64,000 nt of DNA, taken from assembly GCA_015665315.1 (NCBI GenBank), contig JADFAK010000019.1, forward strand, positions 1 through 64,000, in the 5' to 3' direction. Every line of letters begins with the position of its first letter. Within the stretch, counting starts at the first letter, position 1. This DNA comes from Flavobacteriales bacterium (lineage in GTDB: Bacteria > Bacteroidota > Bacteroidia > Flavobacteriales_D > Sanyastnellaceae). Under the pieces are notes generated by a model. That model did not search any database. It was not told the origin of the DNA and saw only the letters and a program-made list of their open reading frames with translations. Shown here one piece after another: positions 34,253 to 42,726 of this stretch. The position numbers were made by a program, and so were the translations under genes.

Positions 34253-35895
34253 CAATCAGATTTTAAAGTTTGCAGTTGCCCGTGAATCTTTGCTGGCCAT
34301 TCATTTCTTATCCACTGATTTTCCTCACCTCTTGGGTATGGGTGGTAATAGTGAAATTCTTTGCCAGGCTTCGTCCATCCGAACATCTCTCTGCCTGATG
34401 GCACAAGGACTTTGTTGAATATCTGCTTCTTTATGCTGAAGCCTGATTCGTTCATTCCCCACGCCATGATGACAGGACTAGCCTCCGACAATTCAGTTAG
34501 TAAGCCATCCAATTCATTTCTTCGGTCAGAATGAAAAATCGATTCTTCAAGCAATGACTTGTCCGAGATATATCGCTCAAAAACATTTCTCGAATCAGTA
34601 TCACAAATGTCAAATAGGTTGATAACAGCGACGAAACTCCACCCCCTTAAGTTCATTAACCTGCAAATTTGATATTGAGTAGAATCTGGGCTGCACGGAA
34701 CTAGCCGAGTTTTCTCAGCGTCAAGTGGAACTTTATCCTGAAAGTCATCGGAGTTCAGGGGATAACTACCTCCAGGGTTTATCATAATCACGAGGGCATC
34801 ATAGCTCACTGCTGTTTGTTCCTTTCTTTTCACTGTGAGCAAATTTCTATACCCTACATGCTTCACTTTATAGTAAGAACCGAAAAAATCAAACTCTTCA
34901 TTCAGCTTGTCTTGCTGAGCTAATTCGTCCATTTGGCGATTCTTGTCCTTCATTTTGGCAGAGACCTCTTGAATCAACTTTTGAAGTAAGAGGGAGGGTG
35001 TTCCAAATCGACGTTTGTCAAATTTCAGAACAAGGTTCATTTCATCAAATGTTCCAGCCAGCACAGCATTCACTGCACAGCCAGGAGTCTTTTCAAGAAA
35101 CATTTTATAGAAATCACTCTGTTGGTAGCGACCTTTAGAAATCAACAGCTTTTCCTTTGCTCCTCCTTCATTTTGAAAATACTTGACCGCATAGAAAGGA
35201 TTCTCCAGATACTTGAAGTTCAAATAAACTCTTCCCCAAATCAACCCTGTTTGCTCTGTCAATCCAACATCCAAAAATTCAGGTTCAGGTTCTTCCACCT
35301 GGGACTGAAACTCTGAAAGCATGTTTGCCCTTTCAGACTCCATCTCTTGTCGAAGAGTTTCGAGCTGCTTGATGTGTTCTTCTTCCTGAGATTGAAATTT
35401 AGCCAGATACTCCTCCTCAACCATTTCTTCTGGAAGCTTAATAGGCAATAAATCCTTATTAAAAACTGGGATTGTGTCGTGATTGTCGAGAACATTTACG
35501 TAGAACCACTCAAGTACATCTCTTAAAAGCCCCAATAGCCGAACCGCCTCTTTGTCGTTGAATTGGGCAAGTTTCTTCCCTGAAGATTCATGGGTAGCAC
35601 TATTTGCTAAATCCCTTGCGGTATCCCATTTATTAAATATTCCTACGTCTGTATCATGCATTAATTCTTCAAAGCACTCTAGGTAAATGAGTTCACCTAT
35701 CGTGTAGTGCTTCTTTCTGCCTTCTCTAGGAATGGACAGTAATGGGTGAGAGGCATAGGATTTATGGACGATTTGTTCTAAAGCTCTCCTTGCCTTCCAG
35801 CCTGATAATTCAGGTATAGTGAGGCAATACTTCTCCGCTTCAACTAAGTTGTTATAAAATGCCTGTCCATATGTGAAGTCGAAATTGGATTCCAT
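34252..35895 (-). CDS. DUF4145-like / DUF1643 fusion protein in the RM operon
   Basis: This 547-aa protein uses ATG 35895 (a TTG at 35904 is possible). Residues 1-140 resemble the DUF4145-type helical domain often fused to HsdR (AEKYC, RALEQIVHKSY, ANSATHE). Residues 160-200 form a coiled coil. The C-terminal 190 residues match DUF1643: VIMINPGGSY, CRLMNLRGWSFVAVINLFDI, ASPVIMAWGMNE and YHPYPRG. DUF1643 is uncharacterised and frequent on mobile elements. The gene ends 1 nt into the hsdR start, so the DUF4145-like part may act with HsdR in trans. Function unknown. Confidence 0.75.
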   Translation of the reverse strand: MESNFDFTYGQAFYNNLVEAEKYCLTIPELSGWKARRALEQIVHKSYASHPLLSIPREGRKKHYTIGELIYLECFEELMHDTDVGIFNKWDTARDLANSATHESSGKKLAQFNDKEAVRLLGLLRDVLEWFYVNVLDNHDTIPVFNKDLLPIKLPEEMVEEEYLAKFQSQEEEHIKQLETLRQEMESERANMLSEFQSQVEEPEPEFLDVGLTEQTGLIWGRVYLNFKYLENPFYAVKYFQNEGGAKEKLLISKGRYQQSDFYKMFLEKTPGCAVNAVLAGTFDEMNLVLKFDKRRFGTPSLLLQKLIQEVSAKMKDKNRQMDELAQQDKLNEEFDFFGSYYKVKHVGYRNLLTVKRKEQTAVSYDALVIMINPGGSYPLNSDDFQDKVPLDAEKTRLVPCSPDSTQYQICRLMNLRGWSFVAVINLFDICDTDSRNVFERYISDKSLLEESIFHSDRRNELDGLLTELSEASPVIMAWGMNESGFSIKKQIFNKVLVPSGREMFGWTKPGKEFHYYHPYPRGEENQWIRNEWPAKIHGQLQTLKSD

Positions 35896-35904
35896 CGAAG
35901 TCAA

Positions 35905-36156
35905 TCAGTCGTAAAAACTGTTTAAGTCGTTTTCTCTGTACAGCAGGATAGTACCGTAGTTTCCAAAATCAGGCTCACTGTTCTTCGTGCTTTTGCCGAG
36001 GGATAAAAGTTCTTTTGCCTCACGACCATTGGTAGCTGTGCTGTTATCAGAATGGCCTACTTTCTTTTTATAAGTCCAGATTGACATCCAGTCCTCACCA
36101 TCGATTCTGTAATGTCCATTTGAGATGTATTCGGGGTCTCCTTTTTTATAGCTCAT
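35905..36156 (-). CDS. Small protein of unknown function in the RM operon
   Basis: This 83-aa protein (start MSYKKGDPEY) is rich in charged and aromatic residues, with no signal or membrane segment. It lies 22 nt behind the KAP ATPase and about 10 nt before the DUF4145/DUF1643 gene, on the same strand, so it is a real operon member by position. I recognise no domain. It could be an adaptor or regulator of its neighbours. Confidence 0.65.
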   Translation of the reverse strand: MSYKKGDPEYISNGHYRIDGEDWMSIWTYKKKVGHSDNSTATNGREAKELLSLGKSTKNSEPDFGNYGTILLYRENDLNSFYD

Positions 36157-36178
36157 AGATATCTAAGGTTTTGTCGAT

Positions 36179-37597
36179 TCAGTTATCATCGTTCGTTTGA
36201 AGGTCTGCAATCAGGCTAATCTTTTCAGTTAGAGCGTGTATCTTCAAGTTTCCACCTCTGAAGTTGTTTCCATATGCTCGGACGAATTCTCCTAAACGAC
36301 CAGGTTCCTTTGTACTAAAGAGTGATTGAAGGCTATCCTCATCTCCATCGATATGAACACTAAACTGAAAGTCATTCGACTTGAAATTGAGGGAGTTGTG
36401 GTAAGTCAAAAGAAACCGAGCCTCCATTCCTAATAGAGCATCTTCAAACTCCTCTGAAACTTTCTTCGGGAAAAACGCTCTTAGTTTTTCCTGAATTTCT
36501 TTCACCTCAAATTTCTGAGATACTATGCCTTGATAGAAGGCTTTGTCCTTGAGTCTGATTACAAGGAGAACCAGCAGTAGCTCTGGAAACGCGTAGCTAT
36601 TTTTTCTGAAACACAGGATGGCAGCTTTTAGATTGGCTAAAGTTTTTTCCTGTTCTCTCAAGCTGAGGTCTAGCTCAATGAACATTAGATTGGATAGTAC
36701 AATCAGATTCCTGCCATCGTTTTTAAGTTCTTCATGGTTGGAGCGAAATTCTGACTCGAAGTATTCCGAAAAACTAAAGTGTTTGTACAGGAATTTAACG
36801 AAATCCAGATTGTTCGGTCTAGGTAAGGAGTATTCAAGGTCGATGAAGCGCCGTAAATACTCTGAAGCATCCATCTGTTCACTGCCATATACACCCCGTA
36901 CCGCGTGTTTTAGCTGAGTTTTATCTATAGACAAAACAAAGACGATACCCTTGACATCAAAGAAGTGTTTCATCACCTCCAAAGTATGCACGGCATAGTC
37001 TGGGCGACAACGGTCCAACTCGTCAATGAAGAATACCAAAGGCTTCGATTCGAGTTTCGATAGAAGCTTGGTCAAGTCACTTTTGAAGTCGTACAGTCCT
37101 TTCTTTTTTTCAGCGTATTCCTTTATAGATTCGGCCAATCCGTCTGAAGCAGCTTCGGTGACTCCTTCAATTAGCCCAGAGGCAAATTCCTCATCCGTCA
37201 ACCTTCGTACGATTGCCTTAGCAAGCTTAGGGATAAGCTTTGGAGCAAGAGGCCCAGCTCTCTTGACTAATTTCTTGAAGGAAGTTAAATTCTTTTTCTT
37301 GAAGAACTCCAGCTCGCTCAATTCAGCAAGAATCGAGGTTAATGCATCCTGTTCGAAGTCATTCTCCCATGCATTGAAATAGATGGTTTCTATTGATTGA
37401 TTGCTTAGGTATTGACGCCACATCTTCACAAAAGTGCTTTTCCCTGTACCCCAGGGATTATCCAAGGCCAATACCATTCCGTCATCATGGGTCTTAACGA
37501 TTTCGGATAATATCTCAGCATAGCGTTTCCGACCAAGCGCACACTTGGAAAATGGGTTGTTCTCGTCAATTGATATTTCTGGCGAACGAACACTCAT
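36179..37597 (-). CDS. KAP-family P-loop NTPase embedded in the type I RM operon
   Basis: This 472-aa ATPase has Walker A NPWGTGKST (residues 47-55), YFNAWEND just after, and Walker B LVFFIDELDRC (about 187-197), all characteristic of the KAP family (PF07693), with the family's long insert between A and B (here a helical, basic segment and not two obvious membrane helices). KAP ATPases act at membranes; T7 exclusion protein PifA is a family member. The start overlaps the hsdS stop by 4 nt (ATGA). It is therefore a likely defence accessory or independent abortive-infection effector made with the restriction system; this role is inferred. Confidence 0.9.
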   Translation of the reverse strand: MSVRSPEISIDENNPFSKCALGRKRYAEILSEIVKTHDDGMVLALDNPWGTGKSTFVKMWRQYLSNQSIETIYFNAWENDFEQDALTSILAELSELEFFKKKNLTSFKKLVKRAGPLAPKLIPKLAKAIVRRLTDEEFASGLIEGVTEAASDGLAESIKEYAEKKKGLYDFKSDLTKLLSKLESKPLVFFIDELDRCRPDYAVHTLEVMKHFFDVKGIVFVLSIDKTQLKHAVRGVYGSEQMDASEYLRRFIDLEYSLPRPNNLDFVKFLYKHFSFSEYFESEFRSNHEELKNDGRNLIVLSNLMFIELDLSLREQEKTLANLKAAILCFRKNSYAFPELLLVLLVIRLKDKAFYQGIVSQKFEVKEIQEKLRAFFPKKVSEEFEDALLGMEARFLLTYHNSLNFKSNDFQFSVHIDGDEDSLQSLFSTKEPGRLGEFVRAYGNNFRGGNLKIHALTEKISLIADLQTNDDN

Positions 37598-38781
37598 ACC
37601 ACAACCTCCTTCTCAGTTAACTCACCAGAAAATGCTTTTTGGAGAAGGGATTCTTTTAGCATGCTCACTTTGACCAACTTGGATACGTATTTCATTGATA
37701 TATCAAGAATGCTTCTCTCTAGTTCTGTAAGTTCTTGCACAATTTTATCCTGGTAGTCCAGGGGAGGGACATGAAGCTTGTAGTTGCGCATAGACTTCAA
37801 GGAAAAGTTCTTGATTGTGGCCCCTGTTGACTCCGCTGACATATTGTCGAAAAAAAGTGGGCTCTTAATCAAGTACTTGATATAATGCTTATTTACTTCA
37901 TCATGAAAGTTTATATAGCATGCACTCTTTCCAAGAATTATCGGTTCATGGTTATAGAATGCGACTTTCCCTAAAGTGCCATTTATAGAAACTAGCACTG
38001 TGTTTGGAGTAAGCGGTCGAGAATACTTATGATATTCCTCTTCACTGATTCTCTTCGTATTCTCTTTTATCTCAATCTCTCCGTTATTTAGGTTATTACC
38101 ATTGATAAAGAAGTATTGACCCGATTCATCATACTTTGGAGTTCCATGAAGGCCATCACCTATTCGGCTTGAGAGCTGTTCAAATGTCTTCTCCTCCCAA
38201 CCATCACCTTCCTGCCCAAACAGCTCATTCAACTTACTCTGAAACAACTCCTCCGCATTCTTAATATTCCGCTCAATATTCGCCTGGGCCTGGTCGATGG
38301 CCTCGAAGGCCTGGTCCAGGATGGCTACGATGCGTTTTTGTTCGGGGAGAGGGGGGAGGGCGATTTGAATTCTTCTTAAATCATCATTATACAATCTTGA
38401 AATAGTTGCCCCTTTAGATGGATTCCAATCACAATAACCATAAAAAGCATACAAGTATTCATTAGAAACTTGTGACTCATCATTCGCTATCCAAACAATA
38501 TTTGAATCTTGGAAATAGGCAGGTTCGCCATCATAAATAACTCTTCTTCCAATTGTTCCAGAAGCGGAAATTAGTATGTCTCCTTTTTTAGGAAATGAAT
38601 ACTTTTCTTTGAATTCCGTATAGATTTCATTCGAAATAAATGCATTAGCCTCCTTTCCAAAAGTTCCAATTTTGTAAAAAGGGATTCCACTTTCAGAATT
38701 GGTTTGTTTCTTAAGAATCCTTTTGCACATCGAAACTTTGCCAATATCCCCTAACGATTTAATTACCCAATCTTCACTCAT
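37594..38781 (-). CDS. hsdS: Type I restriction-modification specificity subunit S
   Basis: This 395-aa protein has two target-recognition domains (about 1-150 and 190-350) separated and followed by conserved helices; the central one reads LPPLPEQKRIVAILDQAFEAI and is preceded by RIQIALPPLP. The last helix is LKESLLQKAFSGELTEK. This is the standard two-TRD layout that reads a bipartite DNA target. It overlaps hsdM by 4 nt upstream and the KAP ATPase by 4 nt downstream. It appears intact; the target sequence cannot be predicted. Confidence 0.94.
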   Translation of the reverse strand: MSEDWVIKSLGDIGKVSMCKRILKKQTNSESGIPFYKIGTFGKEANAFISNEIYTEFKEKYSFPKKGDILISASGTIGRRVIYDGEPAYFQDSNIVWIANDESQVSNEYLYAFYGYCDWNPSKGATISRLYNDDLRRIQIALPPLPEQKRIVAILDQAFEAIDQAQANIERNIKNAEELFQSKLNELFGQEGDGWEEKTFEQLSSRIGDGLHGTPKYDESGQYFFINGNNLNNGEIEIKENTKRISEEEYHKYSRPLTPNTVLVSINGTLGKVAFYNHEPIILGKSACYINFHDEVNKHYIKYLIKSPLFFDNMSAESTGATIKNFSLKSMRNYKLHVPPLDYQDKIVQELTELERSILDISMKYVSKLVKVSMLKESLLQKAFSGELTEKEVVV

Positions 38782-40232
38782 ATCAACTCCTTAATTGATT
38801 CAAGAATTGACTTTGTCTCTGAATCCAAATTCTCCATTTCCGCCAGAATCTCAGCTGGACTTCTCAACGGAGCTTCTTCTGGTTCGTTGGGATTCTTTAC
38901 ACTGAGGTCAAAGGTGTCTTCGTCGATACTGGTCACATCCAGATTCCAGGATTGCTCTGTCTCTGGCTTGGTGTTGGAAAACTCTACAAACTCCTTGAGG
39001 TCGTTATCGTTGAGAGGATTGGTCTTGCCCATATTTCGACCTGGGTCCAACTGATAGAACCAAGTGTTCTTTGTCGGCTCACCTTTCTTGAAGAATAGCA
39101 CAACCGTTTTCACACCCGCACCAAGGAAAGTTCCTGAAGGCATATCCAAAACCGTGTGCAGGTTGCAAGTTTGCAGTAGATGTTTTCTCAAGCTAACCGA
39201 AGCGTTGTCTGTATTGCTCAGGAAGGTGTTCTTGATAACAATAGCCGCACGTCCACCTGTTTTCAAACTCTTGATGAAGTGCTGTAGGAAGAGGAAGGCA
39301 GTCTCACCAGTTTTGATGTCAAAGTTCTGTTGGACTTCTTTTCTCTCCTTTCCACCAAATGGCGGATTGGCCAGAATCACATTGTATCTGTCTTTCTCCT
39401 GGATATCGCGTATGCTCTCCCCAAGGGTATTGACATGCTGTATGTTTGGAGCTTCGATTCCATGAAGAATCATGTTCATGACCCCAATCACATAAGCCAG
39501 GTTCTTTTTCTCCTTTCCATAAAGCGTCTTTTCCTGGAGTGTTTTTAGGTTATCAGTGGTCTTCTCCATGCGGTCATAGATGTACTCATATGCCTCACAC
39601 AAAAAGCCTGCAGAACCCACTGCTCCATCGTACACCTTGTCTCCAATCTTCGGTTTCAGCACCTGAATCATGGCTCGAATCAAAGGTCGGGGAGTGTAAT
39701 ACTGTCCACCATTGCGACCAGCATTCCCCATGTTCTTGATTTTCGTCTCGTAAAGGTGGCTCAGTTCGTGCTTGTCTTTGGAAGAGCGAAACGGGAGTTC
39801 ATCAGCCAATTCCAGAATCTCACGAAGGTTGTACCCGCTTTGAATCTTATTCTTTAGCTCAGAGAATATCTCCCCAATTTTATATTCGATGCTGTCGGGG
39901 TTATCGGACTTCGCTTTGAATCCTGCGAGATATGGAAAGAGTTCCAGGTCGACAAACTGCACCAGGTCAGGACCTGTCTTAGCCACATGATGGTCCAGCT
40001 TGCCATCGCCGCCTTTAGGCATAGCCCAGATAGGCCATCGGTATTTTTCGTCCAGAATATAGTGGTAGGGCTTTCCTTCTAATGCAGCAGTATCCGCCTT
40101 CTCTTGCTCCAGCTCATCCAGATAACGAAGAAAGAGTACCCAGGACGACTGCCCAACATAATCCAGTTCACTATCAGCACCTGCATCCTTGTACAGGATG
40201 TCATCTATATTCTTGAACGTCTGTTCGAACAT
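38778..40232 (-). CDS. hsdM: Type I restriction-modification DNA methyltransferase subunit M
   Basis: This 484-aa protein starts at MFEQTFKNID; the open frame continues upstream to 40346 but that part overlaps the XRE gene. It has the N-terminal HsdM helical domain, SAM motif DGAVGSAGF (about 202-210, normally DPAxGxGGF) and the adenine-methyltransferase motif NPPF at 289-292. It methylates adenine at the HsdS target. Five nt separate it from the XRE regulator stop, and it is co-transcribed with hsdS and the rest of the operon. Confidence 0.94.
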   Translation of the reverse strand: MFEQTFKNIDDILYKDAGADSELDYVGQSSWVLFLRYLDELEQEKADTAALEGKPYHYILDEKYRWPIWAMPKGGDGKLDHHVAKTGPDLVQFVDLELFPYLAGFKAKSDNPDSIEYKIGEIFSELKNKIQSGYNLREILELADELPFRSSKDKHELSHLYETKIKNMGNAGRNGGQYYTPRPLIRAMIQVLKPKIGDKVYDGAVGSAGFLCEAYEYIYDRMEKTTDNLKTLQEKTLYGKEKKNLAYVIGVMNMILHGIEAPNIQHVNTLGESIRDIQEKDRYNVILANPPFGGKERKEVQQNFDIKTGETAFLFLQHFIKSLKTGGRAAIVIKNTFLSNTDNASVSLRKHLLQTCNLHTVLDMPSGTFLGAGVKTVVLFFKKGEPTKNTWFYQLDPGRNMGKTNPLNDNDLKEFVEFSNTKPETEQSWNLDVTSIDEDTFDLSVKNPNEPEEAPLRSPAEILAEMENLDSETKSILESIKELI

Positions 40233-40237
40233 GTAAA

Positions 40238-40459
40238 TCAGTTTAAGTCTTTGCGTTCCACTAAAAGCTCGGACACCTCGACATCCAACAATCCAGCGAC
40301 CCGATACAGGTCTTCCAAACCAGGCTGCACCTGATTCGTGACCCAAAGGGACATGGTGTTCTCACTCTTACCCAGTTGCTGAGCCAGCCACTTCTGACTT
40401 CGCCCCTGAGCTTTTAGGATTTCCTTGAGCTTATTCAATGGAATTCTTTCTATGCGCAT
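40238..40459 (-). CDS. XRE-family regulator of the type I RM operon
   Basis: This 73-aa protein starts at MRIERIPLNK; an open frame reaching 40579 would add 40 residues of unusual sequence. It is a single Cro/XRE helix-turn-helix (SQKWLAQQLGKSENTMSLWVTNQ). It is the first gene of the restriction operon and probably sets the timing of methylase and nuclease production, as controller proteins do in other RM systems. An inverted repeat ATCCCAAT-N26-ATTGGGAT lies 26-67 nt upstream of its start and is a candidate operator. Confidence 0.85.
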   Translation of the reverse strand: MRIERIPLNKLKEILKAQGRSQKWLAQQLGKSENTMSLWVTNQVQPGLEDLYRVAGLLDVEVSELLVERKDLN

Positions 40460-40484
40460 AAAGATAGATTTAATATAGATGAAA

Positions 40485-40526
40485 ATCCCAATGAGAGTTG
40501 GATTTGATAATGCGTGAAATTGGGAT
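40485..40526. promoter_or_regulatory. Inverted repeat upstream of the RM operon
   Basis: ATCCCAAT (40485-40492) and ATTGGGAT (40519-40526) are perfect complements separated by 26 nt, in the region where the minus-strand promoter of the XRE-hsd operon should lie. It may be the operator of the XRE protein, or a part of the structured region described next. Confidence 0.4.
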
Positions 40527-40612
40527 TGGAGAATGTGAAAGGATTCGACGTAGATGTGAAGAACTTTTCTTTTGCCCATTTGACAAGGGATTCAACCCTA
40601 TTTCCGTAGGAA

Positions 40613-40744
40613 ATCATAGAAGGCAACTTGATTTTCTGAAAATCTATGATAATTATTAGCAGCATCATCTCGATGAAGTAACCACGGCGATTAAGGAGGA
40701 GTCTCAAACTTCCTCCACGCCACATCGGGAAAATGCGTGGTTAC
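40613..40744. repeat. Cluster of nested inverted repeats in the divergent intergenic region
   Basis: The 370-nt gap between the RM operon and the possible HUH gene holds a dense set of inverted repeats: ATCATAGA (40613-40620) with TCTATGAT (40643-40650); GTAACCACG (40678-40686) with CGTGGTTAC (40736-40744); inside it GGAGGA (40695-40700) with TCCTCC (40711-40716). A second option pairs CCACGC (40715-40720) with GCGTGG (40735-40740), competing with the 9-bp stem. This could be an origin of transfer or replication, or a structured leader RNA. No gene was found in the gap. Confidence 0.5.
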
Positions 40745-40829
40745 ATATCAATTCCAGCTATTCCAACATTATAAAATGAGCAGAGGAACACCATCTCCGC
40801 AAAGGTTGGGGTCTGTTTAATCCAGAAAG

Positions 40830-41495
40830 ATGTATACACAAGAACTGCAACGAAATCAAATAGAGGATGCCTTCGACATCGTCACCAGAGACCTGCCTGC
40901 AGAGTTCTATGGATATATGGTCACTATCCAGTTGCCTAGACACCATCTTTGGGTTGACTACGCCAAGCTGATACCCTACGAGGATAAAATTCGTTTTGAG
41001 AATGCCAGGGTCATTCGCATTCCAGAGTTTGAACGAGATACAGCAACGGGTATCAAGGGTGATTACAATCCCTCAAGGATGCACCTTCACCTATCCGTGT
41101 TTACCGATGAGGATGTCAATGCACTCATCGATGCGTTGAATGCCAACGAAGACTTTGATGCCATCTTCCATGTGAGGAGAGAAGACAACAGGGGAAAGCA
41201 CATTGGCTATGTGATTAAGCAAGCTGGCCTCAAAGAACTGCCACCCATCACGATAGAATATCATGAATCATTTAACGAAGAAAAGAAAGCGGCAGAGCCG
41301 CAAGCAGCAATTGAATTAGCTGAAAAGCTTGAAAGAGAGTTGAGTTTATCGACCGAACCATCCCATAGCCAAGACACTTTGCGTGAATCCATCGAAGTTC
41401 CAACCTGGCCCTACTTCTGGTCTTTGTTAGTGCACGCTGCGAAAACCGCAATAGGCGTGGTGACCTGCCTATTCAGTTTCCCCAGGGACGGCTAA
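40830..41495 (+). CDS. Possible HUH-type (Rep/relaxase-like) protein, otherwise unknown
   Basis: This 221-aa protein has a possible HUH nuclease layout: a first strand YGYMVTIQLP (about 27-36, motif I-like), HLHLS at 85-89 (His-hydrophobic-His) and Tyr127-x-x-Lys130 (YVIK) on a later helix. The spacing fits small Rep-type HUH domains. A variable tail and a hydrophobic C-terminal segment (WPYFWSLLVHAAKTAIGVVTCLF) follow. The assignment rests on motif order only and may be wrong. It is divergent from the RM operon, and the adjacent inverted-repeat cluster is where an HUH enzyme would act. A perfect palindrome CCCTAATTAGGG follows its stop. Confidence 0.5.
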   Translation: MYTQELQRNQIEDAFDIVTRDLPAEFYGYMVTIQLPRHHLWVDYAKLIPYEDKIRFENARVIRIPEFERDTATGIKGDYNPSRMHLHLSVFTDEDVNALIDALNANEDFDAIFHVRREDNRGKHIGYVIKQAGLKELPPITIEYHESFNEEKKAAEPQAAIELAEKLERELSLSTEPSHSQDTLRESIEVPTWPYFWSLLVHAAKTAIGVVTCLFSFPRDG

Positions 41496-41948
41496 GCCCT
41501 AATTAGGGGGTTAAATAAGCGTATCAATAGTAAGAGGCTAATTAGCAACGAACATTTAGTGGTGACCCTACCCCTCAGAAATTTTTTTCTAGTTTTTTTA
41601 GCTTCATTATCTGACCCCTCTGAATCGGTAGTACCCTCATTTTCTTGCGTTAGAATAACGGATTGCCCTTTTTTGGGATAAATTTTGTGCATTTGGGCTA
41701 AGGGTCGAATGTTTTGTTAGCCTTCTGATTCTTGTTGACCCCCACTTTTTGGCTGAATCCAGCAAGTTGAATCCTAACCAAACCTGCATGAAATCGCACC
41801 ATTTTAGTGAAGAAATGGAGACATCAATTACGACCCAGTCAATGGCTTTACAGTAATGACCAATTGACGGGGGAAACGGATAAGAGAGAAACAGTAACGA
41901 ATACTCCTAATCCAAGTATCCTGTTCCGTTTGTTTCTAGTTTTATGAT
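41496..41948. other. Gene-poor stretch with palindromes
   Basis: I see no convincing gene here. The stretch holds CCCTAATTAGGG (41497-41508) directly behind the preceding stop and GCTAATTAGC (41537-41546), whose halves equal those of the LexA-like operator sites. It also holds an imperfect inverted repeat (GTCAATGG with CCAATTGAC, near 41840-41876) upstream of the next gene. An open frame at 41492-41692 on the minus strand is weak. Confidence 0.4.
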
Positions 41949-42293
41949 ATGAAAACAGAAAAGAGACAAACTAAATGGCGCAACGGCAAAATTCATGAGG
42001 AATACGAAGTATTCATCTTCGAGTACAAAGGAGAGCCCAAATGTGTAAAAACTGGAACATCGAAGAACTACGAAGTGGATGGTATTTTGAAGGAAGAATG
42101 TGATTATGAAATCACGACATACCGCGACAGAGAAGGTAATTCATTTTATGGCCACTCGAAGAAGACCAAAAAGCACTATGCCATCAACGGTGGGTTAAAG
42201 AACACTGAAACTTGGGTTCCTGTATATGGTTCTCCGTATGGAGGACCTGGAAGCTTGCACACCTTTACGCTGAAGGAAAGAATTGAACACTGA
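41949..42293 (+). CDS. Hypothetical island protein
   Basis: This 114-aa protein (MKTEKRQTKW) is rich in Lys, Glu, Tyr and Gly with alternating beta-type pattern, and has no signal or membrane segment. No family recognised. It stands alone on the plus strand between the gene-poor stretch and the 50-aa gene at 42495, within the right half of the island. Confidence 0.55.
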   Translation: MKTEKRQTKWRNGKIHEEYEVFIFEYKGEPKCVKTGTSKNYEVDGILKEECDYEITTYRDREGNSFYGHSKKTKKHYAINGGLKNTETWVPVYGSPYGGPGSLHTFTLKERIEH

Positions 42294-42494
42294 AACGCTG
42301 TCCTAAATTATCGCCTTAAACCTCGCTAAAAGACCACTATTTGGAAGGTTTTTAGAAGGTCAAACTTGAGGAGAAGTCAGAACGATTGTTTCGTAGACTT
42401 TCCACGCATATTGCAATAGTTCTTGTAAGGATTATTGCGACGTATCAATTTGTAAAAATCAAAATTTAGTACATTGAGTTGAAAATTTCCTCTT

Positions 42495-42647
42495 ATGCCA
42501 ACATGGAAAGTTATATATCGACTCAATGGTCGAGGACCCTACAGTGAAGAAGTTCAGGCTTCAAACAGTTCAGATGCGCGTCGTTTGATTGAATCTAAAT
42601 ATGGAAAAGACGTTAGTGTTGAGCGCTGCGGAGTGGCGAAATATTAG
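42495..42647 (+). CDS. Small 50-aa protein of mobile-element type
   Basis: This short gene reads MPTWKVIYRLNGRGPYSEEV, then QASNSSDARRLIESKYGKDV, and ends VAKY. The pattern of a short beta strand pair, then a helix with A-x-x-LI-x-x-x-YG and a last strand is seen in small proteins of Bacteroidetes mobile elements, as I recall them. Its role is unknown. No clear ribosome binding site, as usual in this genome. Confidence 0.5.
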   Translation: MPTWKVIYRLNGRGPYSEEVQASNSSDARRLIESKYGKDVSVERCGVAKY

Positions 42648-42726
42648 AATTGAGAGCAAATTCCAAATGCCATGTAGGTTTGAATCCACCTTTACCAAGG
42701 TTAATAATCTTCACGGGTAGGTCTGA

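Noticed and set aside
40233-40346. N-terminal extension of HsdM
   Set aside because: The added residues overlap the XRE gene and do not resemble HsdM; MFEQTFKNID is the natural start.
41492-41692. 66-aa minus-strand open frame (MHKIYPKKGQ)
   Set aside because: No promoter or family, unusual Lys-rich and then hydrophobic composition, and it overlaps the preceding gene's stop. Not counted as a gene.
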